Assembly: GCF_949769285.1 (NCBI RefSeq)
Contig: NZ_OX458331.1
Coordinates: 1,178,001-1,242,000 of the forward strand
Direction: 5' to 3'
Source: Anaerococcus sp. Marseille-Q7828
Lineage (GTDB): Bacteria > Bacillota > Clostridia > Tissierellales > Peptoniphilaceae
DNA length: 64,000 nucleotides
Shown here: positions 34,202 to 43,973 of the stretch, one piece after another
How positions within the stretch are numbered: position 1 is the first letter of the stretch
Layout of the letters: every line of letters begins with the position of its first letter
Made by a program: the position numbers and the translations under genes
Notes under the pieces: model-generated
Told to the model about the DNA's origin: nothing
What the model saw: the letters and a program-made list of their open reading frames with translations, nothing else
The model's database searches: none

Positions 34202-37200
34202 ATGGAAAATAAATTTACTCACCTACATGTGCATACAGAATATTCACTATTAGATGGATTTTCTAGGATAAATCAACTACTTGATAGGTGTCAAGAATTG
34301 AATATGGATTCTATTGCCATAACAGACCACGGGCAGATGTATGGGGTCATAGAATTTTATAAGGCAGCCAAGGCTAGAAATATCAAGCCAATAATAGGTT
34401 GTGAAGTCTATATATCAGAAGATGATCATCTTAAAAAAGATCCTAGCAATAAGCGCTACTACCATTTGATTTTGCTTGCCAAAAACAAAGAGGGCTATAA
34501 GAATTTACTAAAAATAGTATCTGAAGCCTATGTAAATGGATTTTATTACAAGCCAAGGATTGACTTTGACTTTATAAAAAATCACAAGGATGGGCTCATC
34601 GCCCTAAGTGCTTGCCTAAATGGCGAAGTAAATCAGAGAATTTTAGAAAATGATATCAAAAAGTCCTATGAAACAGCCCAAAAATACAAGGACTTATTTG
34701 GCAAAGATAATTATTACTTGGAGCTGCAAAACCATGGTCTAAGGGAACAAAGGCAGGTTAATGAAGTTTTAGACAAAATACACAAAGACTTGGACATAGA
34801 ACTTGTTGCCACTAACGATGTGCATTACATAAACAAGGAAGATGCTTATTACCAAGACGTACTCTTGTGTGTGCAGACAGGTTCTTTGATCAAGGATGAA
34901 GATAGGATGAAAATGCCTGCCGATGAGTTTTATCTAAAAAGTTACGACGAAATGCAGGCGATTTTTAAAGACTATGATAGGGCATTAGCAAATACCCAAA
35001 AGATTGCAGATATGTGTAATCTAGAAATTGAATTTCACAATCCTCACCTTCCATACTTTAGCAAATTACCAGAGAATACTACAAACCTTGAGTATTTGAC
35101 CGATTTGGTTGACCAAGGCTTGGCAAAAAAGTATGAAAATGTGACTGAAGAAATTAGATCACGTGCCCAAAAAGAGATTACCGTAATCAACAATATGGGT
35201 TATATAGATTACTTTTTGATAGTATGGGACTTTGTAAAATATGCCAAAGACCATGACATAGCAGTAGGGCCAGGCCGTGGTTCGGCAGCAGGCTCCATTG
35301 TCTCCTATGCCTTAGACATCACCCAAATAGATCCGATTAAATACCATTTAATCTTTGAGCGTTTTCTAAACCCCGAAAGGGTATCTATGCCAGATATAGA
35401 CATAGACTTCGACTACGTCAGACGTGACGAAGTAGTAGAATATGTAAACGAACTTTATGGCAGGGACCACGTATCTCAAATTGTAACTTTTGGTAGGATG
35501 CAGGCTAGAAATGCCATAAGAGATGTGGGAAGAGTCCTTGATATTTCTTATGGCAAGGTTGATAGGATAGCGAAATTAGTTCCACAGGTGATTAATATGA
35601 CCCTCGATAGGGCCCTTGAGGAATCGGATAAGTTCAGGGAAGCCTATCAAAATGATGCAGAAAGCAAGAGACTTATCGACACTGCAAGAAAACTAGAAGC
35701 TCTTCCTCGTCACACTTCAATACATGCGGCTGGAGTTGTAATGAGCAAGGAAATCTTGACAGACATAGTACCTTTGGCCTTATCAAATGATCTTGTAGTC
35801 ACCCAATACAATATGACTGAAATAGAAGAGCTGGGTCTACTAAAGATGGATTTTTTGGGACTTAGAAACCTTACAGTTATCAAGGATACCATAAAGGATG
35901 TCAAAAAAAACCGTGGCATAGAAATTGATATAGAACAGATAGATGAAAATGATCCAAATGTCATAAAACAGTTTAATAAGGCTAAAACCATAGGCTTATT
36001 CCAATTTGAGTCTGCTGGAATGAGAAATTTCCTTAAAAACTTAAAGCCGACAGTTTTTGATGATCTTATAGCAGCAAACTCATTATTTAGGCCAGGGCCA
36101 ATGGATGAAATACCAACCTACATCCACAACAAAAACAATCCTGAAGACATAACATATATTGATGAGAAATTAAAGCCAATACTTGGAGTGACTTATGGAA
36201 TCATAGTTTACCAAGAGCAGGTAATGCAAATAGTTCAACAGCTTGGAGGTTTTTCTCTAGGAGAGGCTGACAATCTAAGACGTGCTATGAGTAAGAAAAA
36301 AATGGATGTCATGGAAGCCAATAGAGAAGTATTTGTCCATGGCAAGGTCGATGAAGATGGCAATGTCTTAGTACCAGGATGTATCAGAAATGGCGTAAGC
36401 GAGAAAAATGCAAATATAATTTATGATGAAATGATATCTTTTGCCAAGTACGCCTTTAACAAATCTCACTCAGCAGCATATTCATTGGTTGCTATACAAA
36501 CAGCATATTTGAAACACTATTTCCCAGAAGAATATATGGCCAATCTCATATCATCTGTCATGGACAATACATCTAAGCTATATGCTTATATAAGCGAAAC
36601 CAAATCAATGGGAATTGATCTGATAGCCCCAGATGTCAACATTTCCTACGAAAATTTCCATGCAAAAGATGGGAAAATAATCTTTGGCCTTTCAGCTATA
36701 AAAAATCTAGGAATAAACTTTATAAATGCAATTGTAGGTAGTCGTAATGAGGGAGAGAAATTTTCAAATTTCAAAGATTTCTTAGAACGAGTTGAGGCCT
36801 ACGACTCAAGAGCTCTTAACAAAAAAGGTCTTGAGTCACTTATAAAGGCTGGTGCTTTTGATTCTATGGGATATATGAGAAGTAGGCTTATGGCTGTCTA
36901 TGAGTCAGCTATGACCAATGTTCATGAGGGTCAAAAGATAAATGTCAAGGGCCAAATGAACCTTCTAGACTTTGCCGATGATTCAGCTACCAAGTCAACA
37001 GATGATATCAATATGCCAGAAATCAACGAATATCCCAAAAAAGTCAAGTTATCTTTGGAAAAAGATGTACTAGGTTTTTATATATCTGACCATCCTTTAA
37101 GTGATGCTAGCGATAGGCTATCAAAGCTAGTAAATTTCAAGACTTCATTCAAAGAAGAACTGACAGACTTAGAGATCCAGAGATTGGACAACAAATATGT

Positions 37201-37669
37201 TACAATGGCTGGAATTATTACTGGAAAATCTGAGATAATGACTAAGTCAAGGACTCTTATGTCCTTTGCAAGCTTGGAAGATATGTACGGTACAATTGAA
37301 ATGGTTATTTTCCCAGAGACATACAGAAAATATAGGAATTTGATCGAAGAAGATAATGTAGTCCTAGTAAAGGGTAAATTACAAGTAGATGAAAATGATG
37401 TGAAATTACTTACATCAGAATTTATAGACATCGAAAGTTTGAATCTTGATATTTTATACCTGAAAACTGAATATAACAGGTATAATGATTTAAGGAGGAT
37501 ATTACAAGAATCCCAGGGAGACACCCCTGTTGTGATATATTTTGCGGATAAGAATAAATCAGTCAAACTTGACCAGAAACTTTGGATTAATATTAATGAT
37601 AATTTAATGGAAAAACTGTATAATTTTCTTGGATTTGAAAATATTATATTAGATGGAGGAGAATTATGA
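34202..37669 (+). CDS. dnaE: DNA polymerase III alpha subunit (DnaE type)
   Basis: 1,155-residue replicative polymerase. PHP domain at the start (F-T-H-L-H-V-H-T-E-Y-S-L-L-D-G). The palm catalytic acids are in P-D-I-D-I-D-F (about 396-402) and G-P-G-R-G-S-A-A-G-S (about 357-366). An OB-fold C-terminal region follows (about 985-1075). Firmicutes usually use DnaE with PolC; this is the DnaE partner in the murB-whiA-dnaE-pfkA cluster. ATGA overlap with pfkA. Confidence 0.97.
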   Translation: MENKFTHLHVHTEYSLLDGFSRINQLLDRCQELNMDSIAITDHGQMYGVIEFYKAAKARNIKPIIGCEVYISEDDHLKKDPSNKRYYHLILLAKNKEGYKNLLKIVSEAYVNGFYYKPRIDFDFIKNHKDGLIALSACLNGEVNQRILENDIKKSYETAQKYKDLFGKDNYYLELQNHGLREQRQVNEVLDKIHKDLDIELVATNDVHYINKEDAYYQDVLLCVQTGSLIKDEDRMKMPADEFYLKSYDEMQAIFKDYDRALANTQKIADMCNLEIEFHNPHLPYFSKLPENTTNLEYLTDLVDQGLAKKYENVTEEIRSRAQKEITVINNMGYIDYFLIVWDFVKYAKDHDIAVGPGRGSAAGSIVSYALDITQIDPIKYHLIFERFLNPERVSMPDIDIDFDYVRRDEVVEYVNELYGRDHVSQIVTFGRMQARNAIRDVGRVLDISYGKVDRIAKLVPQVINMTLDRALEESDKFREAYQNDAESKRLIDTARKLEALPRHTSIHAAGVVMSKEILTDIVPLALSNDLVVTQYNMTEIEELGLLKMDFLGLRNLTVIKDTIKDVKKNRGIEIDIEQIDENDPNVIKQFNKAKTIGLFQFESAGMRNFLKNLKPTVFDDLIAANSLFRPGPMDEIPTYIHNKNNPEDITYIDEKLKPILGVTYGIIVYQEQVMQIVQQLGGFSLGEADNLRRAMSKKKMDVMEANREVFVHGKVDEDGNVLVPGCIRNGVSEKNANIIYDEMISFAKYAFNKSHSAAYSLVAIQTAYLKHYFPEEYMANLISSVMDNTSKLYAYISETKSMGIDLIAPDVNISYENFHAKDGKIIFGLSAIKNLGINFINAIVGSRNEGEKFSNFKDFLERVEAYDSRALNKKGLESLIKAGAFDSMGYMRSRLMAVYESAMTNVHEGQKINVKGQMNLLDFADDSATKSTDDINMPEINEYPKKVKLSLEKDVLGFYISDHPLSDASDRLSKLVNFKTSFKEELTDLEIQRLDNKYVTMAGIITGKSEIMTKSRTLMSFASLEDMYGTIEMVIFPETYRKYRNLIEEDNVVLVKGKLQVDENDVKLLTSEFIDIESLNLDILYLKTEYNRYNDLRRILQESQGDTPVVIYFADKNKSVKLDQKLWININDNLMEKLYNFLGFENIILDGGEL

Positions 37670-38625
37670 AAACTATAGGAATTTTAACAAGTGGTGGCGA
37701 TGCACCAGGTATGAACTCTGCCATTAGGGCTGCAGTTCGTACAGCATTAAGTAGTGGAATGAGAGTAAAGGGTATCAGAAATGGATACGATGGCTTGATG
37801 AAAGGTGATATCTATGAGATGAATGTATCATCTGTTGCAGATATCATACATAAGGGTGGTACTATACTTGGTACTGCAAGAAGCCTAGAATTTAAAGGTA
37901 AGAAGGGACAAGAAAGAGGTGCCCAAATCCTAAGAGATTATGGTATAGGGGGCCTTATTGTAATCGGTGGTGATGGTTCCTTCCAAGGAGCAAAGGCTCT
38001 TTCAGATCTTGGTATCAAAACTGTAGGAATCCCAGGAACCATAGATAATGATATGGGATACACAGACTTTACAATTGGATTTTTTACAGCAATTGAGACA
38101 GTATCTGATGCTGTAGGCAAACTTCGTGATACATCAAGTTCTCACGGTAGGGCTGTTGTAATAGAAGTAATGGGCAGAAATTGTGGAGACTTGGCACTAT
38201 TTTCTGGCCTTGCTGGTGGTGCAGAATCTATCATAGTACCTGAACACGAATTTTCAATAGATGAAATCATAGAAAAAATGGAACACGGTAAGGCTAGAGG
38301 CAAGCTCCACCATCTTATAACCCTAGCAGAGGGAGTTGGAGATCCATACTCTGTAGCAAATGAACTAGAAGAAAAGACTGGAATTGAAACAAAGGTTACA
38401 GTCTTAGGTCACGTGCAAAGAGGTGGTTCACCATCAACAGTTGATAGACTACTAGGTTCAACAATGGGAGCTCACGCAGTAGAACTTTTACAAGAAGAGA
38501 AAACAGGACTAGCTATTGGATATGCTAATGGTAAACTAATTGAAGTTAGCATTGATGAAGCAGTAAATTCTAAGTCACAGTTTAACGAGAAGCTATACGC
38601 ATTAGCAAATAATCTTTCACGATAG
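37666..38625 (+). CDS. pfkA: ATP-dependent 6-phosphofructokinase
   Basis: 319-residue glycolytic kinase of the bacterial ATP type. G-G-D-A-P-G-M-N (11-18), G-G-D-G-S (about 102-106; the Gly after D-G-S favours ATP), P-G-T-I-D-N-D (about 125-131) and M-G-R-N-C-G are present. Coupled to dnaE by ATGA and followed by pyk after 14 bases, giving two control points of glycolysis one operon. Confidence 0.98.
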   Translation: MKTIGILTSGGDAPGMNSAIRAAVRTALSSGMRVKGIRNGYDGLMKGDIYEMNVSSVADIIHKGGTILGTARSLEFKGKKGQERGAQILRDYGIGGLIVIGGDGSFQGAKALSDLGIKTVGIPGTIDNDMGYTDFTIGFFTAIETVSDAVGKLRDTSSSHGRAVVIEVMGRNCGDLALFSGLAGGAESIIVPEHEFSIDEIIEKMEHGKARGKLHHLITLAEGVGDPYSVANELEEKTGIETKVTVLGHVQRGGSPSTVDRLLGSTMGAHAVELLQEEKTGLAIGYANGKLIEVSIDEAVNSKSQFNEKLYALANNLSR

Positions 38626-38639
38626 AAAGGAATCATAAT

Positions 38640-40418
38640 ATGAATCAAATGCCAGATCACTTAAAAAAGACAAAAATTGTTTGTACTATTGGTCCATCAT
38701 CTGAAGCACCAGAAATCCTTGAAGAACTTGTAAAAAGTGGGATGAATGTTGCAAGACTTAATTTTTCCCACGGTACACACGAAGAACACTTAGAAAAAAT
38801 CAAAACTATAAGAAAAATTAGACGCAAATTAAATACACCTATAGCTATAATGTTAGATACTAAGGGACCAGAAATTAGAACTGGTAACTTTGACGTTGAC
38901 GAAATTTTCCTAAAGCCAGGAGATACATTTATCCTTACAACTAGGGATGTGATTGGTAACCAAGATATAGTATCAGTATCTTATGCTGGTTTGCCAGAAG
39001 ATGTAGAAGTGGGAAGCGAAATATTTATAGACGATGGTCTAGTACAACTAGAAGTAGTTGATATAAAAGATGGCACAGACGTAGTTTGTAAAGCACTAAA
39101 TAACGGTGTTTTATCCAATCACAAGGGTGTAAACCTACCAGGACGTCAAACAAATCTACCAGCAATAACACCTAAAGATATTGATGATATCAAGTTTGGT
39201 ATAGAAAATGATATTGACTTCATAGCTGCATCATTCGTCCGCAAAAAAGAAGACGTATATGACATCAGAAGAGTTCTAGAAGATCACGGTGGAGAAAATA
39301 TCAAAATCATTTCAAAAATAGAATCTCAAGAAGGTGTAGATAACCTCGATGAAATCATCGAAGCTTCTGATGGTATCATGGTTGCTCGTGGTGATTTGGG
39401 TATAGAAATCCGTACAGAACTTATTCCAATTGTCCAAAAAGAGATGATCAGAAAGGCAAACCTTGCATCCAAACCAGTAATAACTGCAACACAAATGCTT
39501 GACTCTATGATTAGAAACCCAAGGCCAACTCGTGCAGAAACAACAGACGTAGCCAATGCTATCATAGACGGAACAGACTGTGTCATGCTATCTGGTGAGA
39601 CAGCTGGAGGAAAATATCCAGTAGAAGCAGTTCGTACTATGAGAAACATCTGTATAACGACAGAATTATCAGATGACTTTAATAAGAATGTATACGAAAC
39701 AGACATATCAAGCTTTAACAACGTAACAAACTCTATTGCAAGAAACACTTGTGAAATTGCCAAGGAACTTGAAGCATCAGCTATCATTTCATGTACATCA
39801 AGTGGTAATACATCAAGAGTAATCTCTAAATTTAAACCAAGAACTAATATAGTTGCAGCCACAACAACAGAAAAAGTTGCAAGACAACTATCAGTTGTTT
39901 GGGGAGTATATCCAATAGTAATCCAAGAAGCCAAAGAAACAGATGAATTAATCGAAAGAGCAATATTTGGAGCTATCAACGAAAATTATGTTAATGAGGG
40001 AGACTTGACAGTAGTAACAGCTGGTATCCCATTAGGCGTATCTGGTAACTCAAACTTAATAAAAGTTCATATCATAGGCGACATCATTACGAGTGGTACA
40101 GGTATAGGAACTAAGTCTGTAGCAGGAAAAGTATGCCTAGCATCAACCAAAAAAGAACTAGAAGAGAAATTTGAAGAAGGGGATATCCTAGTAGCCAAAT
40201 TTACAGACTCTGATATCACAGAATACATCGAAAAAGCAAAAGCTATAGTAACAGAAGAAGGTGGACTAACAAGCCATACTGCTATATCCGCAGTACACTT
40301 TGGAATTCCAGCAGTAGTAGGTGCATTTAACATCAGAAACTTAGTAAATGATGGTGATATAATCACAGTAGATCCAATAGGTGGAGTAATTTACAAGGGA
40401 GAAACAAAAGTTATCTAA
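38640..40418 (+). CDS. pyk: Pyruvate kinase with C-terminal PEP-utiliser domain
   Basis: 592 residues, longer than the 470 of most bacterial pyruvate kinases because of a C-terminal swivelling domain with G-G-L-T-S-H-T-A-I-S-A (about 541-551), as in Bacillus and Geobacillus enzymes. Core motifs T-K-G-P-E-I-R-T-G (about 77-85), M-V-A-R-G-D-L-G-I-E and the A-T-Q-M-L-D-S-M signature are intact. The His in T-S-H-T corresponds to the phosphorylatable His of PEP synthase, but no catalytic role is known in this family. Confidence 0.97.
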   Translation: MNQMPDHLKKTKIVCTIGPSSEAPEILEELVKSGMNVARLNFSHGTHEEHLEKIKTIRKIRRKLNTPIAIMLDTKGPEIRTGNFDVDEIFLKPGDTFILTTRDVIGNQDIVSVSYAGLPEDVEVGSEIFIDDGLVQLEVVDIKDGTDVVCKALNNGVLSNHKGVNLPGRQTNLPAITPKDIDDIKFGIENDIDFIAASFVRKKEDVYDIRRVLEDHGGENIKIISKIESQEGVDNLDEIIEASDGIMVARGDLGIEIRTELIPIVQKEMIRKANLASKPVITATQMLDSMIRNPRPTRAETTDVANAIIDGTDCVMLSGETAGGKYPVEAVRTMRNICITTELSDDFNKNVYETDISSFNNVTNSIARNTCEIAKELEASAIISCTSSGNTSRVISKFKPRTNIVAATTTEKVARQLSVVWGVYPIVIQEAKETDELIERAIFGAINENYVNEGDLTVVTAGIPLGVSGNSNLIKVHIIGDIITSGTGIGTKSVAGKVCLASTKKELEEKFEEGDILVAKFTDSDITEYIEKAKAIVTEEGGLTSHTAISAVHFGIPAVVGAFNIRNLVNDGDIITVDPIGGVIYKGETKVI

Positions 40419-41668
40419 TGATCCTAAAAGATTTAAAGATAATTGATATCATCCAAGACGGCAGAGGAGTAGCAAGAACAGATGCAAAAACAGTTTTTGT
40501 AGAAAACGCAATCTATGGCGAGACTCTTGATGCCGAAATCATAGCTGAAAAGAAAAATTTCTTAGAAGCTAGGAAAATAAAAACAAATATAAAAAGCAAA
40601 TTTGAAAGAAAACCTCCATGTCCATATTTTTATGAATGTGGGGGTTGTTCTATAATGGATATCAATTATGACACACAAATAAAATTAAAAAAGAACTTGA
40701 TAAAAAATGCCATAAAAAAATCAACACATCTAGAAATTGAAGATATTGAAATCATTGAAAGTCCAGAATTCGCATATAGAAACAAGATTCACTTACAAGT
40801 AGACAAAGACGGTGGCCTAAATTATCTTAAAAAATACTCAGATGAAAAAGTTAAAATAAATAATTGTCTGATAGCAAGTGATTATATAGGTCAAAATTTA
40901 GGTCAAATAGAAGAAATAAGTAAAGAAATCAATGGGAAATTCGACGGAGTTATTACTGAAATCTCCATTCGCACAAACAATAAAGACATCTTATTAAATC
41001 TTTACGGAACTTATGATAAAGACTGTCAAAAATACATCAAAAAGAACTGGCAAAATTCAAAATTTCATATCAATTTGATAGACAGAAGAAAGGCATATGC
41101 AATAAATGGCAATGGCAAGTTAGACTTTAAAATAAAGGATAAAACATTTAAAATCAGTGCAGATGACTTCTACCAAGTAAACCAATATCAAATAGAAAAT
41201 CTCTATGGTGTAGCAAGAGAATTTTTAGGAGAAAATCAAAAACTCCTAGACCTCTACTGCGGAAGCGCAACAAGCTCCATGTCAATCAATGACGATCACA
41301 TAGTAGGAATAGAAATCAACAAAAATGCTATCAAAGATGCCAAAGAAAATGCCAAAAGAAATGGTTTAAAAGATTATAAATTCATAGCAAAAAACGCAAA
41401 GTTTATCGATAGCAAATTCATAAAAGAAAATAAAATCGATGCAATAACAGTAGACCCACCAAGGGCAGGCCTAGACAAAGAAGTAGTAAAAACAATTGCC
41501 AATGCTGGCATAGACAAAATAGTCTACATATCCTGCAACCCTCAAACATTAGCCAGGGATATCAAAAGATTTATGGATAGGGGCTATGAACTTAAAAAAT
41601 TAAAGGCAGTAGATATGTTCCCTCAGACTATGCATGTGGAGACTATAGCGTTGATACAAAAGATGTAA
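40418..41668 (+). CDS. rlmD: 23S rRNA (uracil-C5) methyltransferase, RlmD/RumA family
   Basis: 416 residues. An N-terminal TRAM domain precedes an iron-sulphur motif C-P-Y-F-Y-E-C-G-G-C (about 68-77). The methyltransferase ends with V-D-P-P-R-A-G-L and catalytic S-C-N-P (about 367-370). Start shares one base with the pyk stop. A conjugative element follows directly. The rumA/rlmD gene is a documented ICE insertion site in streptococci, so its 3' end or downstream flank is the likely attachment site here. The reading frame looks complete. Confidence 0.94.
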   Translation: MILKDLKIIDIIQDGRGVARTDAKTVFVENAIYGETLDAEIIAEKKNFLEARKIKTNIKSKFERKPPCPYFYECGGCSIMDINYDTQIKLKKNLIKNAIKKSTHLEIEDIEIIESPEFAYRNKIHLQVDKDGGLNYLKKYSDEKVKINNCLIASDYIGQNLGQIEEISKEINGKFDGVITEISIRTNNKDILLNLYGTYDKDCQKYIKKNWQNSKFHINLIDRRKAYAINGNGKLDFKIKDKTFKISADDFYQVNQYQIENLYGVAREFLGENQKLLDLYCGSATSSMSINDDHIVGIEINKNAIKDAKENAKRNGLKDYKFIAKNAKFIDSKFIKENKIDAITVDPPRAGLDKEVVKTIANAGIDKIVYISCNPQTLARDIKRFMDRGYELKKLKAVDMFPQTMHVETIALIQKM

Positions 41669-41793
41669 ATTTAGAAATCCTGCATTTTAAGCAGTTTCAT
41701 AAGCATTTTGTCTTCGATAAAGATGAAGAAGGATACGTCAAAAAGACCCCAAAAAACTACATGGACGTAAGAGTAGTTTTACAACTGGTATGA
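41662..41793 (+). other. Startless coding-like remnant at the ICE junction
   Basis: A frame without a start codon reads through 43 codons, including V-F-D-K-D-E-E-G-Y-V-K-K-T-P-K-N-Y and M-D-V-R-V-V-L-Q-L, ending in TGA 41791-41793. It looks like the tail of a lost gene, left at the chromosome/element boundary. I do not recognise the family. The remainder of 41,794-41,897 holds only a terminator and the repA ribosome binding site. Confidence 0.35.
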
Positions 41794-41844
41794 GGAGACA
41801 CAAAGAAAAATATAATAAGATAAAACCCATTTTATACTTTCTAC

Positions 41845-41875
41845 AAGAGTAGCTTAAATAAGGCTGCTCTTTTTT
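41845..41875 (+). terminator. Terminator at the left end of the ICE
   Basis: AAGAGTAGC / GCTGCTCTT stem (one G-T pair) with a TTAAATAAG loop and a T6 tail. It insulates the ICE repA gene from rlmD transcription. Confidence 0.8.
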
Positions 41876-41897
41876 ATTTTAAAGAAAGGAGGTAAGG

Positions 41898-42671
41898 ATG
41901 AATTTTGATTATTTTTATAATAGGCAATCTGAAATGTATAACTTCATTAGGTTACCTATGGTATTAATGGAAGATGAGATTTTTAAGAGCATTTCTATTG
42001 AAGCTAAAGTTTTGTATTCATATATGCTTAATCGAATGGGTCTTTCATATAAAAATGGCTGGATAGATGAAGATGGAAAAGTCTTTATTTACTACACAAT
42101 AGAAAGAATAAAAGATCAATTTAATTGTGCGAGTGAAAAAGCAAATAAATTAATATCTGAACTTGATATTAAATCAGGAATAGGACTGATTGAAAAGAAA
42201 AGACAAGGACTGGGAAAGCCTAATAGAATTTATGTTAAAGACTTTATGAGCATATTTAATAATATGGAATTAAAAAATCAAGAAGTTCGAAAAACAAAAT
42301 TACAGAAGTTCGATAATCGAAATTCAAGAGATTCGAATATCGAAAGTCAAGATTTTCGAAAATCGGAAGGTAACTATAACAATATTAGTAATAATGAGTT
42401 AAGAAATAATGATTTTAATAAAGGGCAAAAGTCTTATGGAATATATAAAAATATATTTTTGACTGATGAAGAATACAAGGACTTAACAAATGAGTTAGGA
42501 ATCAGAATTAGTGAGTACATTGATAGGCTCTCATCTTATATGAAAGCAAATAACAGAGTGTATCAAGACCACAAGGCAACGATAATCAATTGGTATCTTA
42601 ATGATCAGGCAAAAAACATTAATGATAATACAACAAGGAAAATGAATTACGATATAGGAGAGAGTTTATGA
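41898..42671 (+). CDS. repA: RepA_N-type replication initiator
   Basis: 257-residue protein. The N-terminal winged-helix region F-I-R-L-P-M-V-L-M-E-D-E-I-F (about 17-30) with A-K-V-L-Y-S-Y-M-L-N-R-M is the RepA_N signature of Gram-positive plasmids and ICEs. A serine/asparagine-rich linker (about 130-180) and a small C-terminal domain follow. It probably starts autonomous replication of the excised circle. AAGGAGGTAAGG ribosome binding site. First ICE gene. Confidence 0.9.
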   Translation: MNFDYFYNRQSEMYNFIRLPMVLMEDEIFKSISIEAKVLYSYMLNRMGLSYKNGWIDEDGKVFIYYTIERIKDQFNCASEKANKLISELDIKSGIGLIEKKRQGLGKPNRIYVKDFMSIFNNMELKNQEVRKTKLQKFDNRNSRDSNIESQDFRKSEGNYNNISNNELRNNDFNKGQKSYGIYKNIFLTDEEYKDLTNELGIRISEYIDRLSSYMKANNRVYQDHKATIINWYLNDQAKNINDNTTRKMNYDIGESL

Positions 42672-43495
42672 CAAGCTTAAAAGATTTTGTATTAAGAGAA
42701 AATGATATTGAGAGAAATGGTCATATTTATTGTAAGGTATGTGGCAAAAGAGTCGATGGAGAATTACTTGACATTGGATTTACAAAGTTTATTCCAAGAA
42801 TTAAATGTGAGTGTGAAATAAAGAGAGATAAGGAAAATGAAGCAAGAGAAAGACTAATGAAAATATCATCGCTAAAAAAAGATTGCTTCTCATCGCCAAT
42901 CCAACACCAGTATACTTTTGAGAAATTCTTAAATGAAAAAGGTCAAGCTTACAAGGTTGCTTACAATTATGCCAAGAGTTTTGAGCAAATGAAGGAAGAC
43001 AATGTTGGACTGTTATTTTATGGAGATGTTGGCAGTGGAAAGACTTATCTTGCTTGTTCTATTGCAAATGAATTAATTGAAAGAGAACAAGTTAAAGTTA
43101 AGATTATGAATTTATCTCAGGTTATAAATCAAATACAGAAATCAGCATTTAAGCTAGATTCAAATGAAATTATTAATAACCTCTCTAATATTCCTTTGTT
43201 AATCTTAGATGACCTTGGAATTGAAAGAGATACATCTTATGCAAGAGAACAAGTATATAACATTATAAACTCAAGATACTTAAAGGGTAAGCCGACAATT
43301 TTTACTACAAACTTATCATTGGAAATTATTCAAAACCCTAATATTGACCTTGAGTATCAGAGAATATATTCAAGAATACTTGAAATGACAATACCAGTTA
43401 AAGTTACAGGAGAAGATTTTAGAAGAAAAATCCATCAAGAGAAGTTAAGAAAATACAAAGAGTTACTTTTATATGGAGGTGGAATAGATGATTAA
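42668..43495 (+). CDS. DnaC/IstB-like AAA+ ATPase
   Basis: 275 residues: N-terminal zinc motif C-x-x-C ... C-x-C (C-K-V-C near 24-27, C-E-C near 53-55), then G-D-V-G-S-G-K-T (Walker A, about 118-125), L-L-I-L-D-D-L-G (Walker B, about 178-185) and an arginine-finger region near the end. Helicase loader partner of RepA in this ICE class. ATGA overlap with repA. Confidence 0.92.
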   Translation: MTSLKDFVLRENDIERNGHIYCKVCGKRVDGELLDIGFTKFIPRIKCECEIKRDKENEARERLMKISSLKKDCFSSPIQHQYTFEKFLNEKGQAYKVAYNYAKSFEQMKEDNVGLLFYGDVGSGKTYLACSIANELIEREQVKVKIMNLSQVINQIQKSAFKLDSNEIINNLSNIPLLILDDLGIERDTSYAREQVYNIINSRYLKGKPTIFTTNLSLEIIQNPNIDLEYQRIYSRILEMTIPVKVTGEDFRRKIHQEKLRKYKELLLYGGGIDD

Positions 43496-43973
43496 TGAAG
43501 AAGTATCTAGGTCAAGTCTTAATCTTGAAGTAAGACTTGCAAAAGCAACAAGTAAAGCAATTCTTGATGCCTTAAAGAAAGTACACAAGCAAATAGAGGA
43601 ACAAGGAGGCTTGAAAAATGTAATAAAAAATAATGGAGAAGAAGTAAAACTAAAGGATATGGTTAAAAAGGGACAGTTAGAAGAAATTAATCTAAAAGAT
43701 CCTGAGTTAAAAGAACTAAAGAAAATTTTAAATAAACACGGAGTGAAGTTTTCTGTTATGAAAGATAAGGAAACTGGTAACCACTCTGTGTTTTTTCAAT
43801 CTAAGGATATAAAGGTAATGGAACATGCCTTTAAAAAAGCAGTTAAGGCTTCTGAAAGAAAGGCCGATAGAAAAGATTCAATAACAAAGACAATAAATAA
43901 GTTTAAAGATATGGCTAAGGACACCATTAGCAAAGATAAAGTTAAAAATAAACATAAGGAGCAAAGCTTATGA
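43488..43973 (+). CDS. pcfB: PcfB-family protein (DUF3801)
   Basis: 161 residues. G-V-K-F-S-V-M-K-D and F-F-Q-S-K-D are core features of the DUF3801/PcfB family, accessory factors of conjugative transfer in pCF10-type systems. Lysine-rich C-terminus. Overlaps its neighbours by 8 and 4 bases. In related elements the coupling protein gene follows directly; here an antirepressor gene lies between. Confidence 0.85.
   Translation: MINEEVSRSSLNLEVRLAKATSKAILDALKKVHKQIEEQGGLKNVIKNNGEEVKLKDMVKKGQLEEINLKDPELKELKKILNKHGVKFSVMKDKETGNHSVFFQSKDIKVMEHAFKKAVKASERKADRKDSITKTINKFKDMAKDTISKDKVKNKHKEQSL

Noticed and set aside
37078-37566. 162-codon minus-strand ORF opposite dnaE
   Set aside because: Shadow of the dnaE C-terminal region; Ser/Leu/Phe-rich without a start signal.
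39326-39979. 217-codon minus-strand ORF opposite pyk
   Set aside because: Long only because pyk codon use is biased; no ribosome binding site or recognisable domain, and pyk is intact.
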